Source: Magnimaribacter mokuoloeensis
Lineage (GTDB): Bacteria; Pseudomonadota; Gammaproteobacteria; Magnimaribacterales; Magnimaribacteraceae
Assembly: GCA_041860225.1 (NCBI GenBank)
Contig: CP151794.1
Coordinates: 1,116,001-1,180,000 of the forward strand
Direction of reading: 5' to 3'
DNA: 64,000 bases
Shown one piece after another: positions 1-8,686 of this stretch (its first letter is position 1; each line of letters opens with the position of its first letter). The translations under genes were made by a program, and so were the position numbers. Under the pieces are notes generated by a model that saw only the letters and a program-made list of their open reading frames with translations, had not been told where the DNA came from and ran no database searches.

Positions 1-1725
1 TTGAGATCCTAATGCACGAACTTGGAACTTAGGATTTTCAGTCATTACTATTTCACTTCCCATTGGCTTAGATTCGCCTGACTCATGATTTGTAACTTCA
101 AACCACAGCATTATCCTCTCGCCACTTGTAGCATAGACCTCTCTATTATTTAGGGAATCCCAAAGTGCTTCTCTGCTCTTTTTGGGAACATGACTTGCTA
201 TCAACCCTCCGGTATATAGAAATGAAGCTACTCTCTCTCCTTGACTTGGCTTCATCCTATCAATCATTTGTTCTAAATTAACCTCTTGAGATTTAGGAAT
301 TGCATAACTAGAAGATTGGCCTAAAGACATTATGGTGTTTGAAGATTTATATTTTGAGTCAGTGTTTTTAATTCTATCAATCTCTTTGAAACCTGTTCCT
401 GGTCTAGAAGAATGATTATCACTAGAACCTATAAATCCAAAACGATAAGGTTGTGCTTCTAAATCTTCAAAATTTCTTAGAGCTAATGCATATTGAACAG
501 AAGACTTGGGTCTGTAATCGAAGGCCGGAAGGAAACAATCTTTGCATTGGCCGCTATCAAGCCATTCCTCAGGCTTTTGGTTTGGAATAGTTAAAAGACC
601 ATAAGGGTTTGCATTTGTAAAATTAAGTCTAGCCTCGAGAGCTCTTGCATTGCACTCTTCTTCTGAACCAGCAGAAACTCTGCACCTCTCTTTGATAATT
701 TCCCCAGCTTGAAAACAATCTGGTAGGTAATTTTCTGTTGGTGAAGGGCAAGTATATGAGCCATTAACTTCCCTGAATGATTCCCAAGTACGAAACTCCT
801 CAGAATTTCCATGTCCAGAAAATATCTCTATTAGGTTTTGGTATTTAGGATCATGATCTTTACTATTGAGTTGATTTTTCCAGGTAGCCATTGGAGGTGA
901 TGTATTACCCCAAGCAGATCCATGAGGGATAACTAAAGAGTCAACTTCCCATTCGTCTAATTTTCTGTATAAATCTGAAGGCTTCTCTGCCCTTTCAAGA
1001 CAGTCGAGAGGTAAGTCTTTGACGTGAGTATTTTGATCGCAATACTCCAAATTTTTAATAATGAGTTGTCTTTGACGATAATTAAAATAATCTGACATAT
1101 TCTCATAGTCGTAGAGCATAGCACCGTATAAGGCGTACACTGGAGCATCAACAATACTTTTAAAAAATTTATGGTCTGGAGCCCCTATGGGTCGGGCGGG
1201 TAAATTTTCCTCAAGAGATTTTAGAATTACATTTTTATGTCCGTAATGAGATTCAACATCTAAGCTTGTTTGTGTCCATTCCCAACCTAAGAAAGGAATG
1301 ATTTCATTTTCATCTTCTCTTGCTGATACATCTGCGCAATTCTTCAAAGACTCAATAGTTTCTTTCCATTCTCTTCTTGTTAGGAACTCAGCGTGATCAT
1401 TGATAGAAAAGAAATCGAGGTTGGCACAATATCTTGCAAAATTACAGGCATCGGATACAGGATGGGCACCCTCGCCCTCTAATATTGGCAAGTTACCTAA
1501 AAAAGCATCCAAAGAGTAAGTCGTGTGGACATGTAAATCCCCAAATAAAATCATTTTATTTTGTTGCGGGATAGATTGATTGAGATATGGAGCTCGAATT
1601 TCTTGGATATTTCCTTTTTCTTGATGCTTGCCGAAGAAGTCGAAAAATAGGGCGAAGAAAAGAACTGCTAAGGGAGCAAGAAGCCAACCAATTCCCTTTA
1701 ATGCTATTTTTAAATAGCCCTTCAT
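1..1725 (-). CDS. DUF3604 family membrane-anchored protein (3' part outside window)
   Basis: An open frame of 575 codons runs from the ATG at 1725 to the window edge without a stop, so the C-terminus is missing. Residues about 8-27 form one hydrophobic segment, giving a membrane anchor or uncleaved signal. The motif GDLHVHTTYSLDA follows (H65, H67), as in PHP-like metal sites, and later IGSSDNHSSRPGTG appears. Both are hallmarks of DUF3604 (PF12228), a PHP-related family of unknown reaction common in marine bacteria. Cysteines in the middle (CxxC near the GQCKDC segment) are also visible. It follows the small secreted protein by 6 bp and is probably the last gene of the miaA-purA operon. The family call is firm; a metal-dependent hydrolase role is inference. 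Confidence 0.85.
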   Translation of the reverse strand, partial: MKGYLKIALKGIGWLLAPLAVLFFALFFDFFGKHQEKGNIQEIRAPYLNQSIPQQNKMILFGDLHVHTTYSLDAFLGNLPILEGEGAHPVSDACNFARYCANLDFFSINDHAEFLTRREWKETIESLKNCADVSAREDENEIIPFLGWEWTQTSLDVESHYGHKNVILKSLEENLPARPIGAPDHKFFKSIVDAPVYALYGAMLYDYENMSDYFNYRQRQLIIKNLEYCDQNTHVKDLPLDCLERAEKPSDLYRKLDEWEVDSLVIPHGSAWGNTSPPMATWKNQLNSKDHDPKYQNLIEIFSGHGNSEEFRTWESFREVNGSYTCPSPTENYLPDCFQAGEIIKERCRVSAGSEEECNARALEARLNFTNANPYGLLTIPNQKPEEWLDSGQCKDCFLPAFDYRPKSSVQYALALRNFEDLEAQPYRFGFIGSSDNHSSRPGTGFKEIDRIKNTDSKYKSSNTIMSLGQSSSYAIPKSQEVNLEQMIDRMKPSQGERVASFLYTGGLIASHVPKKSREALWDSLNNREVYATSGERIMLWFEVTNHESGESKPMGSEIVMTENPKFQVRALGSQ

Positions 1726-1731
1726 AGGTAT

Positions 1732-2112
1732 TTAAGACTCTTCAGTGATCAGGGCTATAGATGATTTCTTTAAATCCTCAGATAGAACAAAAAATTTTTC
1801 TCTAGAAGTGCGTTTGCTTTGTAGATTGACTTCAAAGATATCTCCATCTCTCAAGCTTTCCGTTAATACAAAGGTTTCACCCTTTCTAATTTTATAAATA
1901 TCCCTTTGGTCAACTGCTGCGTAACTCATAAAATCATTTAATGAGTAGGACAGGTCTCTTGCTATATTCACCCTATTTGCATCAGCTCTATATAAAAATA
2001 AAGCTATAGTTTCATATTTCTTTGCTTGAAATTCATCACCCTCTTTAAATTCAGATTCTTCAGTAAGAATCGAAAAAGGGAGTATTAATAAAAGTAAAAA
2101 AAGGTATCTCAT
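1732..2112 (-). CDS. small secreted protein of unknown function
   Basis: This 126-residue protein starts with a strong signal peptide (about residues 1-17, MRYLFLLLLILPFSILT). The mature part is polar and mixed alpha/beta, with no cysteines, no lipobox and no motif I recognise. The coding frame is trapped between purA (3 bp upstream) and the DUF3604 gene (6 bp downstream) on the same strand, so it is likely co-transcribed with both. A periplasmic location is inferred from the signal peptide. I cannot assign a function; the only hint is position next to another exported protein. Confidence 0.6.
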   Translation of the reverse strand: MRYLFLLLLILPFSILTEESEFKEGDEFQAKKYETIALFLYRADANRVNIARDLSYSLNDFMSYAAVDQRDIYKIRKGETFVLTESLRDGDIFEVNLQSKRTSREKFFVLSEDLKKSSIALITEES

Positions 2113-2115
2113 ATC

Positions 2116-3393
2116 TTAAATCTTTTGCCTAATAATAGTATCTTCTCTCTTTGGGCCAGTAGAGATCATAATAACAGGAACACCTGAAATTTCTTCAATT
2201 TTCTCTATGAAGGTCTTTGCCTTATCATTTAATTCTTCGAAAGAAGATTTTCCTGAAGTAGGTTCATCCCAACCATCTAACTCTATGTAAACTGGTTTGG
2301 CATCTTCTAAATCCATAGTCTCAATGAGCTCTGCTTCAGACTGCTCACTCTCGTAGTTGGTACAAATTTTAATCTTCTCGAGACCATCTAAAACATCAAT
2401 CTTAGTTAAGCAAAGACCATCAACTCCGCTTGCCTTCACCATGTTCTTTAATAAAAAACCATCTAACCAGCCACACCTTCTAGGCCTTCCAGTAGTTGCT
2501 CCAACCTCTCCTCCAGTTTCAGCTAGATAGGTCCCCGTTTCATCAAAAAGTTCAGTTGGAAAGGGACCTTCTCCAACTCTGGTTGTGTAGGCTTTTGTAA
2601 TTCCAATCGTGTAATCTATGTCAGAGGGACTTATTCCAGTTCCTGCAGAAACACCTCCTATCAAGTTACTTGATGTTACATATGGGTAAGTACCGAGACT
2701 TACATCCAGTAAAGCACCTTGTGCTCCTTCATAAAGTATTTTTTTGCCTTCATCTTGTAGATCTCTTATTTCTTTTATTACATTTCCAACATATGGTTTT
2801 AATTTTTCTGCTTGTTCAAGATTTAATTCGAAAAGTTCATTTAAATCTATCTTCGGAGCACCAAAAGAATGTTCAAAAACTGAATTATAAAAGTCTAAGG
2901 ATTGGGTCAGTTTGTCTTTCAGCTTTTCTTCATCATAAAGATCTGAGACCCTTATTGACCTTCTTCCGACTTTGTCCTCATAGGAAGTGCCTATTCCTCT
3001 TCCTGTAGTACCAATTTTAGTAAGGTTATTAGATTTTTCTCGCAGTTGATCTAGCTGTATGTGGTAGGGCTGAATGAGACTACATGCTGAGCTTATAACC
3101 AACCTTTCTTCAATATTCCCTAATACTTCACTAGCTTCACTAATTTCTGAGAATAGTGCCTCCAGACTCACAACAACACCTCTTCCGATAAAGCACTTTA
3201 TGTTCTCGTGACATATTGCAGAAGGTAGCAAGTGAAAAACTATCTTTTTTCCATTAACTATCAAAGTATGTCCAGCATTATGACCGCCTTGATATCTAAC
3301 AGCCGCATCCAAATCATTTGCTAGATTGTCGACTACTTTACCCTTGCCTTCATCACCCCATTGAAGACCCAACAAAGAAATATTCCTTTTCAT
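2116..3393 (-). CDS. purA: adenylosuccinate synthetase
   Basis: PurA joins IMP and aspartate using GTP to give adenylosuccinate, the first committed step to AMP, in the cytosol. The 425 residues match the usual length. The N-terminal GDEGKGK loop (13-19) carries the catalytic Asp14, and GGHNAGHT (36-43) carries His42. TTGRGIGTSYEDK and TTGRPRRCGW are further family signatures. The ATG at 3393 has a Shine-Dalgarno-like GGAAG about 9 bases upstream. The position directly after hisZ and behind hflX-hflK-hflC is the classic gammaproteobacterial order, supporting a shared transcript. Confidence 0.97.
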   Translation of the reverse strand: MKRNISLLGLQWGDEGKGKVVDNLANDLDAAVRYQGGHNAGHTLIVNGKKIVFHLLPSAICHENIKCFIGRGVVVSLEALFSEISEASEVLGNIEERLVISSACSLIQPYHIQLDQLREKSNNLTKIGTTGRGIGTSYEDKVGRRSIRVSDLYDEEKLKDKLTQSLDFYNSVFEHSFGAPKIDLNELFELNLEQAEKLKPYVGNVIKEIRDLQDEGKKILYEGAQGALLDVSLGTYPYVTSSNLIGGVSAGTGISPSDIDYTIGITKAYTTRVGEGPFPTELFDETGTYLAETGGEVGATTGRPRRCGWLDGFLLKNMVKASGVDGLCLTKIDVLDGLEKIKICTNYESEQSEAELIETMDLEDAKPVYIELDGWDEPTSGKSSFEELNDKAKTFIEKIEEISGVPVIMISTGPKREDTIIRQKI

Positions 3394-3404
3394 TTAAGTG
3401 CTTC

Positions 3405-4373
3405 CTATAAATTAGATACAGCTATTAAATCCAAATCAAACCCTACTGCAGGTCTGTCTTGATCAGAAGATTTACGTAAGCCGTCATATCGTCCACCTTT
3501 AGCCAAAACATAGCTTGCCAAGTCAGAATAAGCAGAAAAAACTATTCCATTATGATATTTAAAACCTTGTATCTCTCCTAAATCAATATGAATATTTACT
3601 TCAGTTTTTTTATCTATATCTTCAACTATAGAATTTAAATGCTCCAAGTATGAAGCTGATTGTTCAATATAAGAGAACTCGTCTTTAGCCTTACTTAAGA
3701 TTTCTGGAGTCCCATACATGTCGCACAGAGCTAACAAAGAACCTTTATTCTTATGATCATTGGAGATGATATTATTTAAATCAGACTTAGATTTTTTAGA
3801 AAGGGCCATTTCTATGTTAGAAAATACTTCGATGCCTAATTTCTTAAATGGTTGAAGAATAGATGCAGTTAAACCGGCATGTCCCAAACTTAAAGTTATA
3901 TTTTCAACTTCTGCAACCTCAAGACTATCAAGCAATAAGCTTATGCTTTCCAATTCTGCGTTTTTTGAAGAATCTCCAAAAATCTCAGCCCCTACTTGTA
4001 TTGTTGTTCTTGATCGGAGGACTTTTGAGGATTTACTTTTTACCACCTCCCCTGCATAACAGAGTCTTACAGTATCATTAGATTGAATTCTATAGGCATC
4101 GATTCTTGAAGCTTGTTCAGAAATATCAGGCCTTATAGATAAATTTTTTCCTGTTAAGTTGTCCTTAAAACTGAAGGCATGAGATTTAATTTCATCATGA
4201 GCTTCTCCTCCTATTGTTTCTGATAATTCAAGTAAAGGAGGAGTGATAAATTCGTAACCGGAAGATAAATAGCTATCTATAAGCTTTCGCCTTAGCATTT
4301 CCACCTCTAAGGCTTTTGGTGGAAGCAGTTCGTCTACGCCATCAGGTAAACTCCAGCGTATCTTAGAACTCAT
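3405..4373 (-). CDS. hisZ: ATP phosphoribosyltransferase regulatory subunit HisZ, short form
   Basis: HisZ is a catalytically inactive histidyl-tRNA synthetase paralogue that pairs with short-form HisG in the first step of histidine synthesis. Visible signatures are WSLPDGVDELLPP at the start, the class II fragment ISIRPDISEQASRI-like segment, and GGRYDGL near the end. The protein is about 322 residues and stops soon after GFDLDL. Pseudomonas-type HisZ runs on for roughly 70 more residues, so the C-terminal part is absent here. I chose the ATG at 4373; a TTG one codon upstream (4376) is also possible and would abut the hflC stop. Presence of HisZ implies a short HisG elsewhere. Confidence 0.9.
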   Translation of the reverse strand: MSSKIRWSLPDGVDELLPPKALEVEMLRRKLIDSYLSSGYEFITPPLLELSETIGGEAHDEIKSHAFSFKDNLTGKNLSIRPDISEQASRIDAYRIQSNDTVRLCYAGEVVKSKSSKVLRSRTTIQVGAEIFGDSSKNAELESISLLLDSLEVAEVENITLSLGHAGLTASILQPFKKLGIEVFSNIEMALSKKSKSDLNNIISNDHKNKGSLLALCDMYGTPEILSKAKDEFSYIEQSASYLEHLNSIVEDIDKKTEVNIHIDLGEIQGFKYHNGIVFSAYSDLASYVLAKGGRYDGLRKSSDQDRPAVGFDLDLIAVSNL

Positions 4374-4376
4374 CAA

Positions 4377-5252
4377 CTAGTTTTTTGCGTTTGAGTCATC
4401 CAGGTATTTGAAGAAATCGCTATCCGGATTGATTAACAGAATATCTGATTTACTTCCAAATGTTGACTGATAGGCTTTTAAACTTCTTGTGAAATCATAG
4501 AATTCAGGATCTTTTGAATAAGCATCTGCATAGGTAGCTGTCGCTATTGCGTCTCCGTTACCTTTGATTTCTTCTGCCTGTCTGTATGCTTCAGCAAGAA
4601 TAATTGTTTTTTCTTTATCCGCTGTTGCTCTAATCTTTTCTGCTACCTCATTACCTTGAGCTCTTAATTCTTTTGCCAACCTTTCCCTTTCAGTTCTCAT
4701 TCTGTTGTAAACAGAGTCACTTACTTCAGGTGGTAGATCAATTTTCTTAACTCGTAAATCAATGACTTGTACACCAAGTTCTTCTACTGCGATTGCATCA
4801 AGCTGCAGTGTGAGCTTATCCATCAATTCATCTCTTTCACCCGAGACAACCTCATTAACTGTTCTGCTACCAAATTCGTTCCTTAATCCAGCATCAACCC
4901 TTTGGATTAACAAACGTCTAAGTCTTTCTTCGTCTCCACCAGTAGTAGTGAAATATTTAGCAACATCACTGACTCTCCATTTGACAAAAGAGTCAACTGT
5001 TAGAGCCTTCTTCTCAGAGGTTAAGTAACTTTGAGGAGCGGCATCTAGAGTAAGAATCCTGGAATCAAATTTTCTAACTGTATTGACAATTGGAAGTTTG
5101 AAATGAAGACCCGGAGAAACATCTGCCTCAACGATTTCACCGAACCTAAGCTTCACAGCTCGCTCGGTTTCTTTCACAACAAATATAGATTGACTAAGTA
5201 AAATAATTCCTAAAATAAGAACTGGATATAATATTAATCTAAGGGTTTTCAT
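4377..5252 (-). CDS. hflC: HflC, SPFH-domain modulator of FtsH protease
   Basis: HflC and HflK form the large periplasmic-facing HflKC cage around the FtsH protease in the inner membrane. The 291-residue protein has one N-terminal membrane helix (about residues 6-24) followed by an SPFH/band-7 domain beginning with VVKETERAVKLRFG. A long charged coiled-coil stretch follows (RMRTERERLAKELRAQGNEVAEKI region). The ATG at 5252 overlaps the hflK stop by one base and has a good Shine-Dalgarno (AAGAGGAAAG), indicating translational coupling with hflK. The order hflK-hflC-hisZ-purA is conserved. Confidence 0.96.
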   Translation of the reverse strand: MKTLRLILYPVLILGIILLSQSIFVVKETERAVKLRFGEIVEADVSPGLHFKLPIVNTVRKFDSRILTLDAAPQSYLTSEKKALTVDSFVKWRVSDVAKYFTTTGGDEERLRRLLIQRVDAGLRNEFGSRTVNEVVSGERDELMDKLTLQLDAIAVEELGVQVIDLRVKKIDLPPEVSDSVYNRMRTERERLAKELRAQGNEVAEKIRATADKEKTIILAEAYRQAEEIKGNGDAIATATYADAYSKDPEFYDFTRSLKAYQSTFGSKSDILLINPDSDFFKYLDDSNAKN

Positions 5253-6382
5253 TATCTTCTTTCCTCTTGTCTATTTCTTCTTCTTATTTCCTCTATAACC
5301 TGATTCGTTAAGTCTCTTATGGAGGGATTATTGTTAGAAGAAGAAGGCATGTTCAAACTTTCAATTCCTCGAGTGGATTCAGCAATTTTATCCAGCGGAA
5401 GATAAAGAATGTTATTACCGCCCTCAACATCAATCATCACTTTTGTACTGTTGGACATCACTCCTTGAATTGAGTCTAAGTACAAACGGTTCCTAGTTAC
5501 ATCTGGTGCTTTCTGGTACTCAGCTAGAAGAAGATTAAAACGTGTCGCATCACCTTCGGCCTCGGAAACCACTTGTTCTTTGTATGCCTCAGCATCTTGC
5601 AGCATCCTTTGAGCCTGTCCTCTAGCCTCTGGTACTAAGCCGTTAGCATATGTTTCAGCCTCGTTCCTCGCTCTAACCTCATCCTCACGAGCTTTGATAA
5701 CATCATCAAAGGCTTCCTGAACTTGATTTGGTGGAGATGAATCCTCGATGTTAACAATAACGACTTCGAGACCTGTGTTGTATTTGTCTAGGTAGCGCTG
5801 CAGCCTAGTCTTTACTTCTTGTGCTATTAGTTCACGACCTGTCGTAAGTGCATCATCCATTATTGAACCCCCAACAACATGTCTTAATGCACTCTCAGTT
5901 GCCTGTACTAAGCTTGCATCAGCATCTCTAATATCTAAAACATATTTCTGTGGATCAGCAATTTGGTATTGAACAGATACGGTAACATCAACAATGTTTT
6001 CATCTTTAGTAAGCATAAGTGCATCGTGTCTGTGTGGCCTTACCCTTACTACATCGACTATTTCCCAAGAATCGATAATTGGAGGGTTCCATCTAAGGCC
6101 AGGTCCCTTAATTTCCTCAAATTTACCCAATCTAAGAACAACAGATCTCTCGGCTTGTTCTACCTGATAGATACCAGCGCCCACCCATAAGAGGACCAAA
6201 ATGCCCAAAATGAGAGGTAAATTCTTAAGACCAAAACCTCCACCTGACGAGTCTCCAGAAGAGGAGCCACCTCCAAAAATAGAGTCTATGCGTTCTCGAA
6301 CTTTTTTTATTACTTCATCGATCTCTGGGGGAGTATCATTTCTTCCCCATGGATCTTTATTATCATTTCCATTCCAAGACAT
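5252..6382 (-). CDS. hflK: HflK, SPFH-domain modulator of FtsH protease
   Basis: This is the partner of HflC. The 376 residues show the typical HflK layout: a short cytoplasmic N-terminus opening with MSWNGNDNKDPWGR and a glycine/serine-rich stretch (about 37-50). A membrane helix (about 55-71) precedes the SPFH domain starting at VEQAERSVVLRLG. A charged coiled-coil region (VKAREDEVRARNEAETYANG-like) comes before a low-complexity C-terminus ending in Arg-rich residues. It follows hflX without a gap (hflX stop at 6383) and overlaps hflC by one base, so the three are one transcript. Confidence 0.96.
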   Translation of the reverse strand: MSWNGNDNKDPWGRNDTPPEIDEVIKKVRERIDSIFGGGSSSGDSSGGGFGLKNLPLILGILVLLWVGAGIYQVEQAERSVVLRLGKFEEIKGPGLRWNPPIIDSWEIVDVVRVRPHRHDALMLTKDENIVDVTVSVQYQIADPQKYVLDIRDADASLVQATESALRHVVGGSIMDDALTTGRELIAQEVKTRLQRYLDKYNTGLEVVIVNIEDSSPPNQVQEAFDDVIKAREDEVRARNEAETYANGLVPEARGQAQRMLQDAEAYKEQVVSEAEGDATRFNLLLAEYQKAPDVTRNRLYLDSIQGVMSNSTKVMIDVEGGNNILYLPLDKIAESTRGIESLNMPSSSNNNPSIRDLTNQVIEEIRRRNRQEERR

Positions 6383-7681
6383 TTATATTGCTTCCTGTGT
6401 TTGTTTTTTTTCGATTAAGGTGAAACCTTCTATTTCTAATAACTTTATGAGGTCATTTTGAAAACTTTCAAGATGTAATTCTATCAGACCTTCATCAGAT
6501 ATTCTCTCTTCGAGTACACCTCCAGATGCATATAACTGAGAACGAAGCCATCCTAATTCAGGATTTAGTCTAATCCAGTTAGCAGATATTTCTCCCTTTA
6601 GGTTCAAATTAATAGCATCAAACAAACTCTGAAAACCTTCATAGGTTTTTGATGAAAGCCAGACTTGATCTTTGTCATTTTTGGATAAGTCTTCTAGGCG
6701 AGTTATATCTAGTTTATCGCACTTATTATTAACTCTTATTACTGGCTTGTCTGATAGCCCAAGTTCTTTAAGGATATTTTCTACCTCTTTTACTTTAAAT
6801 CTGTGATCTTTATCTGAAATATCAACTACATGTAGCAGCAAATCTGCTGAACTCAGATCATCTAGAGTTGCTTTGAAAGATTCAACAAGTTGAGTAGGTA
6901 GGTTAGATATGAATCCAACAGTATCTGAAAATAAAATATGTTTCAGCTCAGGCTTACTATTTTTTCTAGTAACAGAATCTAGAGTTGCAAAAGGTTTATT
7001 AGCTGCATACAAATCATTTTCGGTAAGGTAATTAAATAAAGTAGTTTTACCTGCATTGGTGTATCCAACCAAAGCAACTACCATTTCTTTTCCTTTTCTC
7101 CTAGCGTATCGGTTCACTTCTTTTTGATTATGAGCTTTATCTAGTCTCTTTTTGAGACTCTTAATTCTATGTCCAATGAGCCTTCGATCAGTTTCCAATT
7201 GTGTTTCTCCAGGTCCTCTGAGGCCTATACCTCCTTTCTGTCTTTCGAGGTGACTCCAACCTCTGACTAAACGAGTAGAAAGATGGGTTAATTGAGCCAA
7301 TTCAACTTGAAGTTTTCCTATATGACTACTTGCTCTTGTAGCGAATATATCGAGTATTAAAGAGGTTCTATCTAGTACTCTTGCTCCTAAAAATTTTTCT
7401 AAGTTCCTTTCTTGCGATGGAGTTAATTCATTATTGAATATTACTAAAGTTGCTTTATGAGCTCTGGTAAGCTCTTTAATCTCTTCAACTTTTCCCTGCT
7501 TTACAAAAAAATTGGGAGAAGGTCTATCTATCTTGCCAGATACCTCTGCGCATACTTCAGTACCGGAAGATAGGCATAGTTCTTTAAACTCTTGTAATGC
7601 TTCTAATTGCAAATCTCTACTTAGAGAGAATCTATCGATATGAACTATTATAGATTTTGGTAATTTCTCTTCGAAATTCAT
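6383..7681 (-). CDS. hflX: GTPase HflX, ribosome-associated
   Basis: HflX is an OBG-HflX family GTPase that binds the 50S subunit and rescues or splits stalled ribosomes. The 432-residue protein has the N-terminal nucleotide-binding subdomain, the family signature GIGLRGPGETQLETDRR (151-167), then the GTPase domain with G1 GYTNAGKT (206-213), G3 DTVGF, and the switch-like NKCD G4 motif. Its ATG overlaps the miaA stop by 4 bases (ATGA arrangement). In most gammaproteobacteria hfq lies between miaA and hflX; here there is no room for it. Confidence 0.97.
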   Translation of the reverse strand: MNFEEKLPKSIIVHIDRFSLSRDLQLEALQEFKELCLSSGTEVCAEVSGKIDRPSPNFFVKQGKVEEIKELTRAHKATLVIFNNELTPSQERNLEKFLGARVLDRTSLILDIFATRASSHIGKLQVELAQLTHLSTRLVRGWSHLERQKGGIGLRGPGETQLETDRRLIGHRIKSLKKRLDKAHNQKEVNRYARRKGKEMVVALVGYTNAGKTTLFNYLTENDLYAANKPFATLDSVTRKNSKPELKHILFSDTVGFISNLPTQLVESFKATLDDLSSADLLLHVVDISDKDHRFKVKEVENILKELGLSDKPVIRVNNKCDKLDITRLEDLSKNDKDQVWLSSKTYEGFQSLFDAINLNLKGEISANWIRLNPELGWLRSQLYASGGVLEERISDEGLIELHLESFQNDLIKLLEIEGFTLIEKKQTQEAI

Positions 7682-8616
7682 GAATTATTTAAAATTAAGT
7701 CTTCTATAGATTTTGGTAGTGTCCTATTTTTTTCTAAAAGAACCAGATCTGACCATCCATTAACCCAAGTCATTTGCCTCTTGGCTAGTTGTCTAGTTGA
7801 ATTAATAGCCTTATCAATCATATCATCAAAATTATATCCACCTTCTAAGAATTCGCAGACTTGTCTGTAGCCAACACTCTTCATTGATTGAGAATTGCTA
7901 CTCATTCCTTCCATATTAAGTATATTTTCAACCTCAGAAACCAATCCATCATCAATCATTTTATTAAATCTTTTTGCTACTGACTCTCTATGAAGTTGTT
8001 TATCATCGGGTTTAATAGCGATTTGAATCAAATTAGAGTCTGTGATGATTGAATTAACTTCAACTTTCTGTTCAGCGAGCCATTCAGAAAACTTTTTTCC
8101 GGTAGCTTTATAAACCTCTATGGCACGTTTTATTCTCTGCGAATCATTTGGATGAATTTTCAAAGAAGACTTCTCATCTATCTCCCTTAAATGTTCATGC
8201 ATTGCATTTGATCCTTTTTCGCTGAACTCCTCTTCAATATCCTGTCTTATTTTATTAGGAACATTGGGTAAATTTGAAATACCATTTATTAAATGATGGA
8301 AGTACATCATAGTTCCTCCAACCAAAACAGGTGTTAAATTTGACTCGAATGACTCCTTAATGGAAAGCACTACATCGTCTTGAAATCTTGCAGTTGAGTA
8401 GTTTTCTGTCGGCTCTATCCAATCAATTAAGTCGTGAGGAAAGTCTTTTAGAACTTTCTTTGAGGGTTTTCCGCTTCCTATATTTAAAAATTTGTATATC
8501 TGAACGGAATCTACACTAATTATTCTGATGGGTAATTTTTCATATAGTTCTATGGCAAGATCTGTTTTACCAACTCCTGTAGGTCCCATAATTGTTAATA
8601 TAAGGTTTTCTTTCAC
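7678..8616 (-). CDS. miaA: tRNA dimethylallyltransferase
   Basis: MiaA transfers a dimethylallyl group to A37 of tRNAs that read codons starting with U. The P-loop GPTGVGKT lies at residues 11-18 and is followed by SVDSVQIYKFLNIGSGKPS, the family's substrate-binding segment. The frame stays open up to 8658, but that extension would be translated from the amtB terminator hairpin and reads MCRFFFLS, unlike any MiaA. I therefore chose the GTG at 8616, which puts the P-loop at the normal distance and gives 312 residues. A TATCAT box lies exactly 6 bases before this GTG (see promoter entry). It heads the miaA-hflXKC-hisZ-purA operon. Confidence 0.93.
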   Translation of the reverse strand: MKENLILTIMGPTGVGKTDLAIELYEKLPIRIISVDSVQIYKFLNIGSGKPSKKVLKDFPHDLIDWIEPTENYSTARFQDDVVLSIKESFESNLTPVLVGGTMMYFHHLINGISNLPNVPNKIRQDIEEEFSEKGSNAMHEHLREIDEKSSLKIHPNDSQRIKRAIEVYKATGKKFSEWLAEQKVEVNSIITDSNLIQIAIKPDDKQLHRESVAKRFNKMIDDGLVSEVENILNMEGMSSNSQSMKSVGYRQVCEFLEGGYNFDDMIDKAINSTRQLAKRQMTWVNGWSDLVLLEKNRTLPKSIEDLILNNS

Positions 8617-8622
8617 ATGTAT

Positions 8623-8628
8623 ATGATA
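8623..8628 (-). promoter_or_regulatory. putative -10 box for a leaderless miaA transcript
   Basis: The minus strand reads TATCAT, then 6 bases (ATACAT), then the GTG start of miaA. No Shine-Dalgarno is visible. A -10 box at this spacing would place the transcription start at or next to the start codon. The -35 region would fall in the upstream terminator and is not recognisable. Confidence 0.4.
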
Positions 8629-8639
8629 GTTTATTGAGA

Positions 8640-8673
8640 GAAAAAAAAACCGGCACAAAAGCCGGTTTTTTTT
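8640..8673 (-). terminator. rho-independent terminator of glnK-amtB operon 1
   Basis: An inverted repeat AAACCGGC / GCCGGTTT with loop ACAAAA lies between the amtB stop and miaA. The stem is extended by A and T tracts on both sides, so it looks bidirectional. On the minus strand it sits 14 bp after the amtB stop codon and ends in a run of T, a textbook intrinsic terminator. Confidence 0.9.
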
Positions 8674-8686
8674 CTGCGCACCAAGA

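Noticed and set aside
8617..8658. Upstream extension of the miaA frame (MCRFFFLSINYHIH)
   Set aside because: It would be translated from the amtB terminator hairpin and T tract and does not match MiaA N-termini; the GTG at 8616 fits better.
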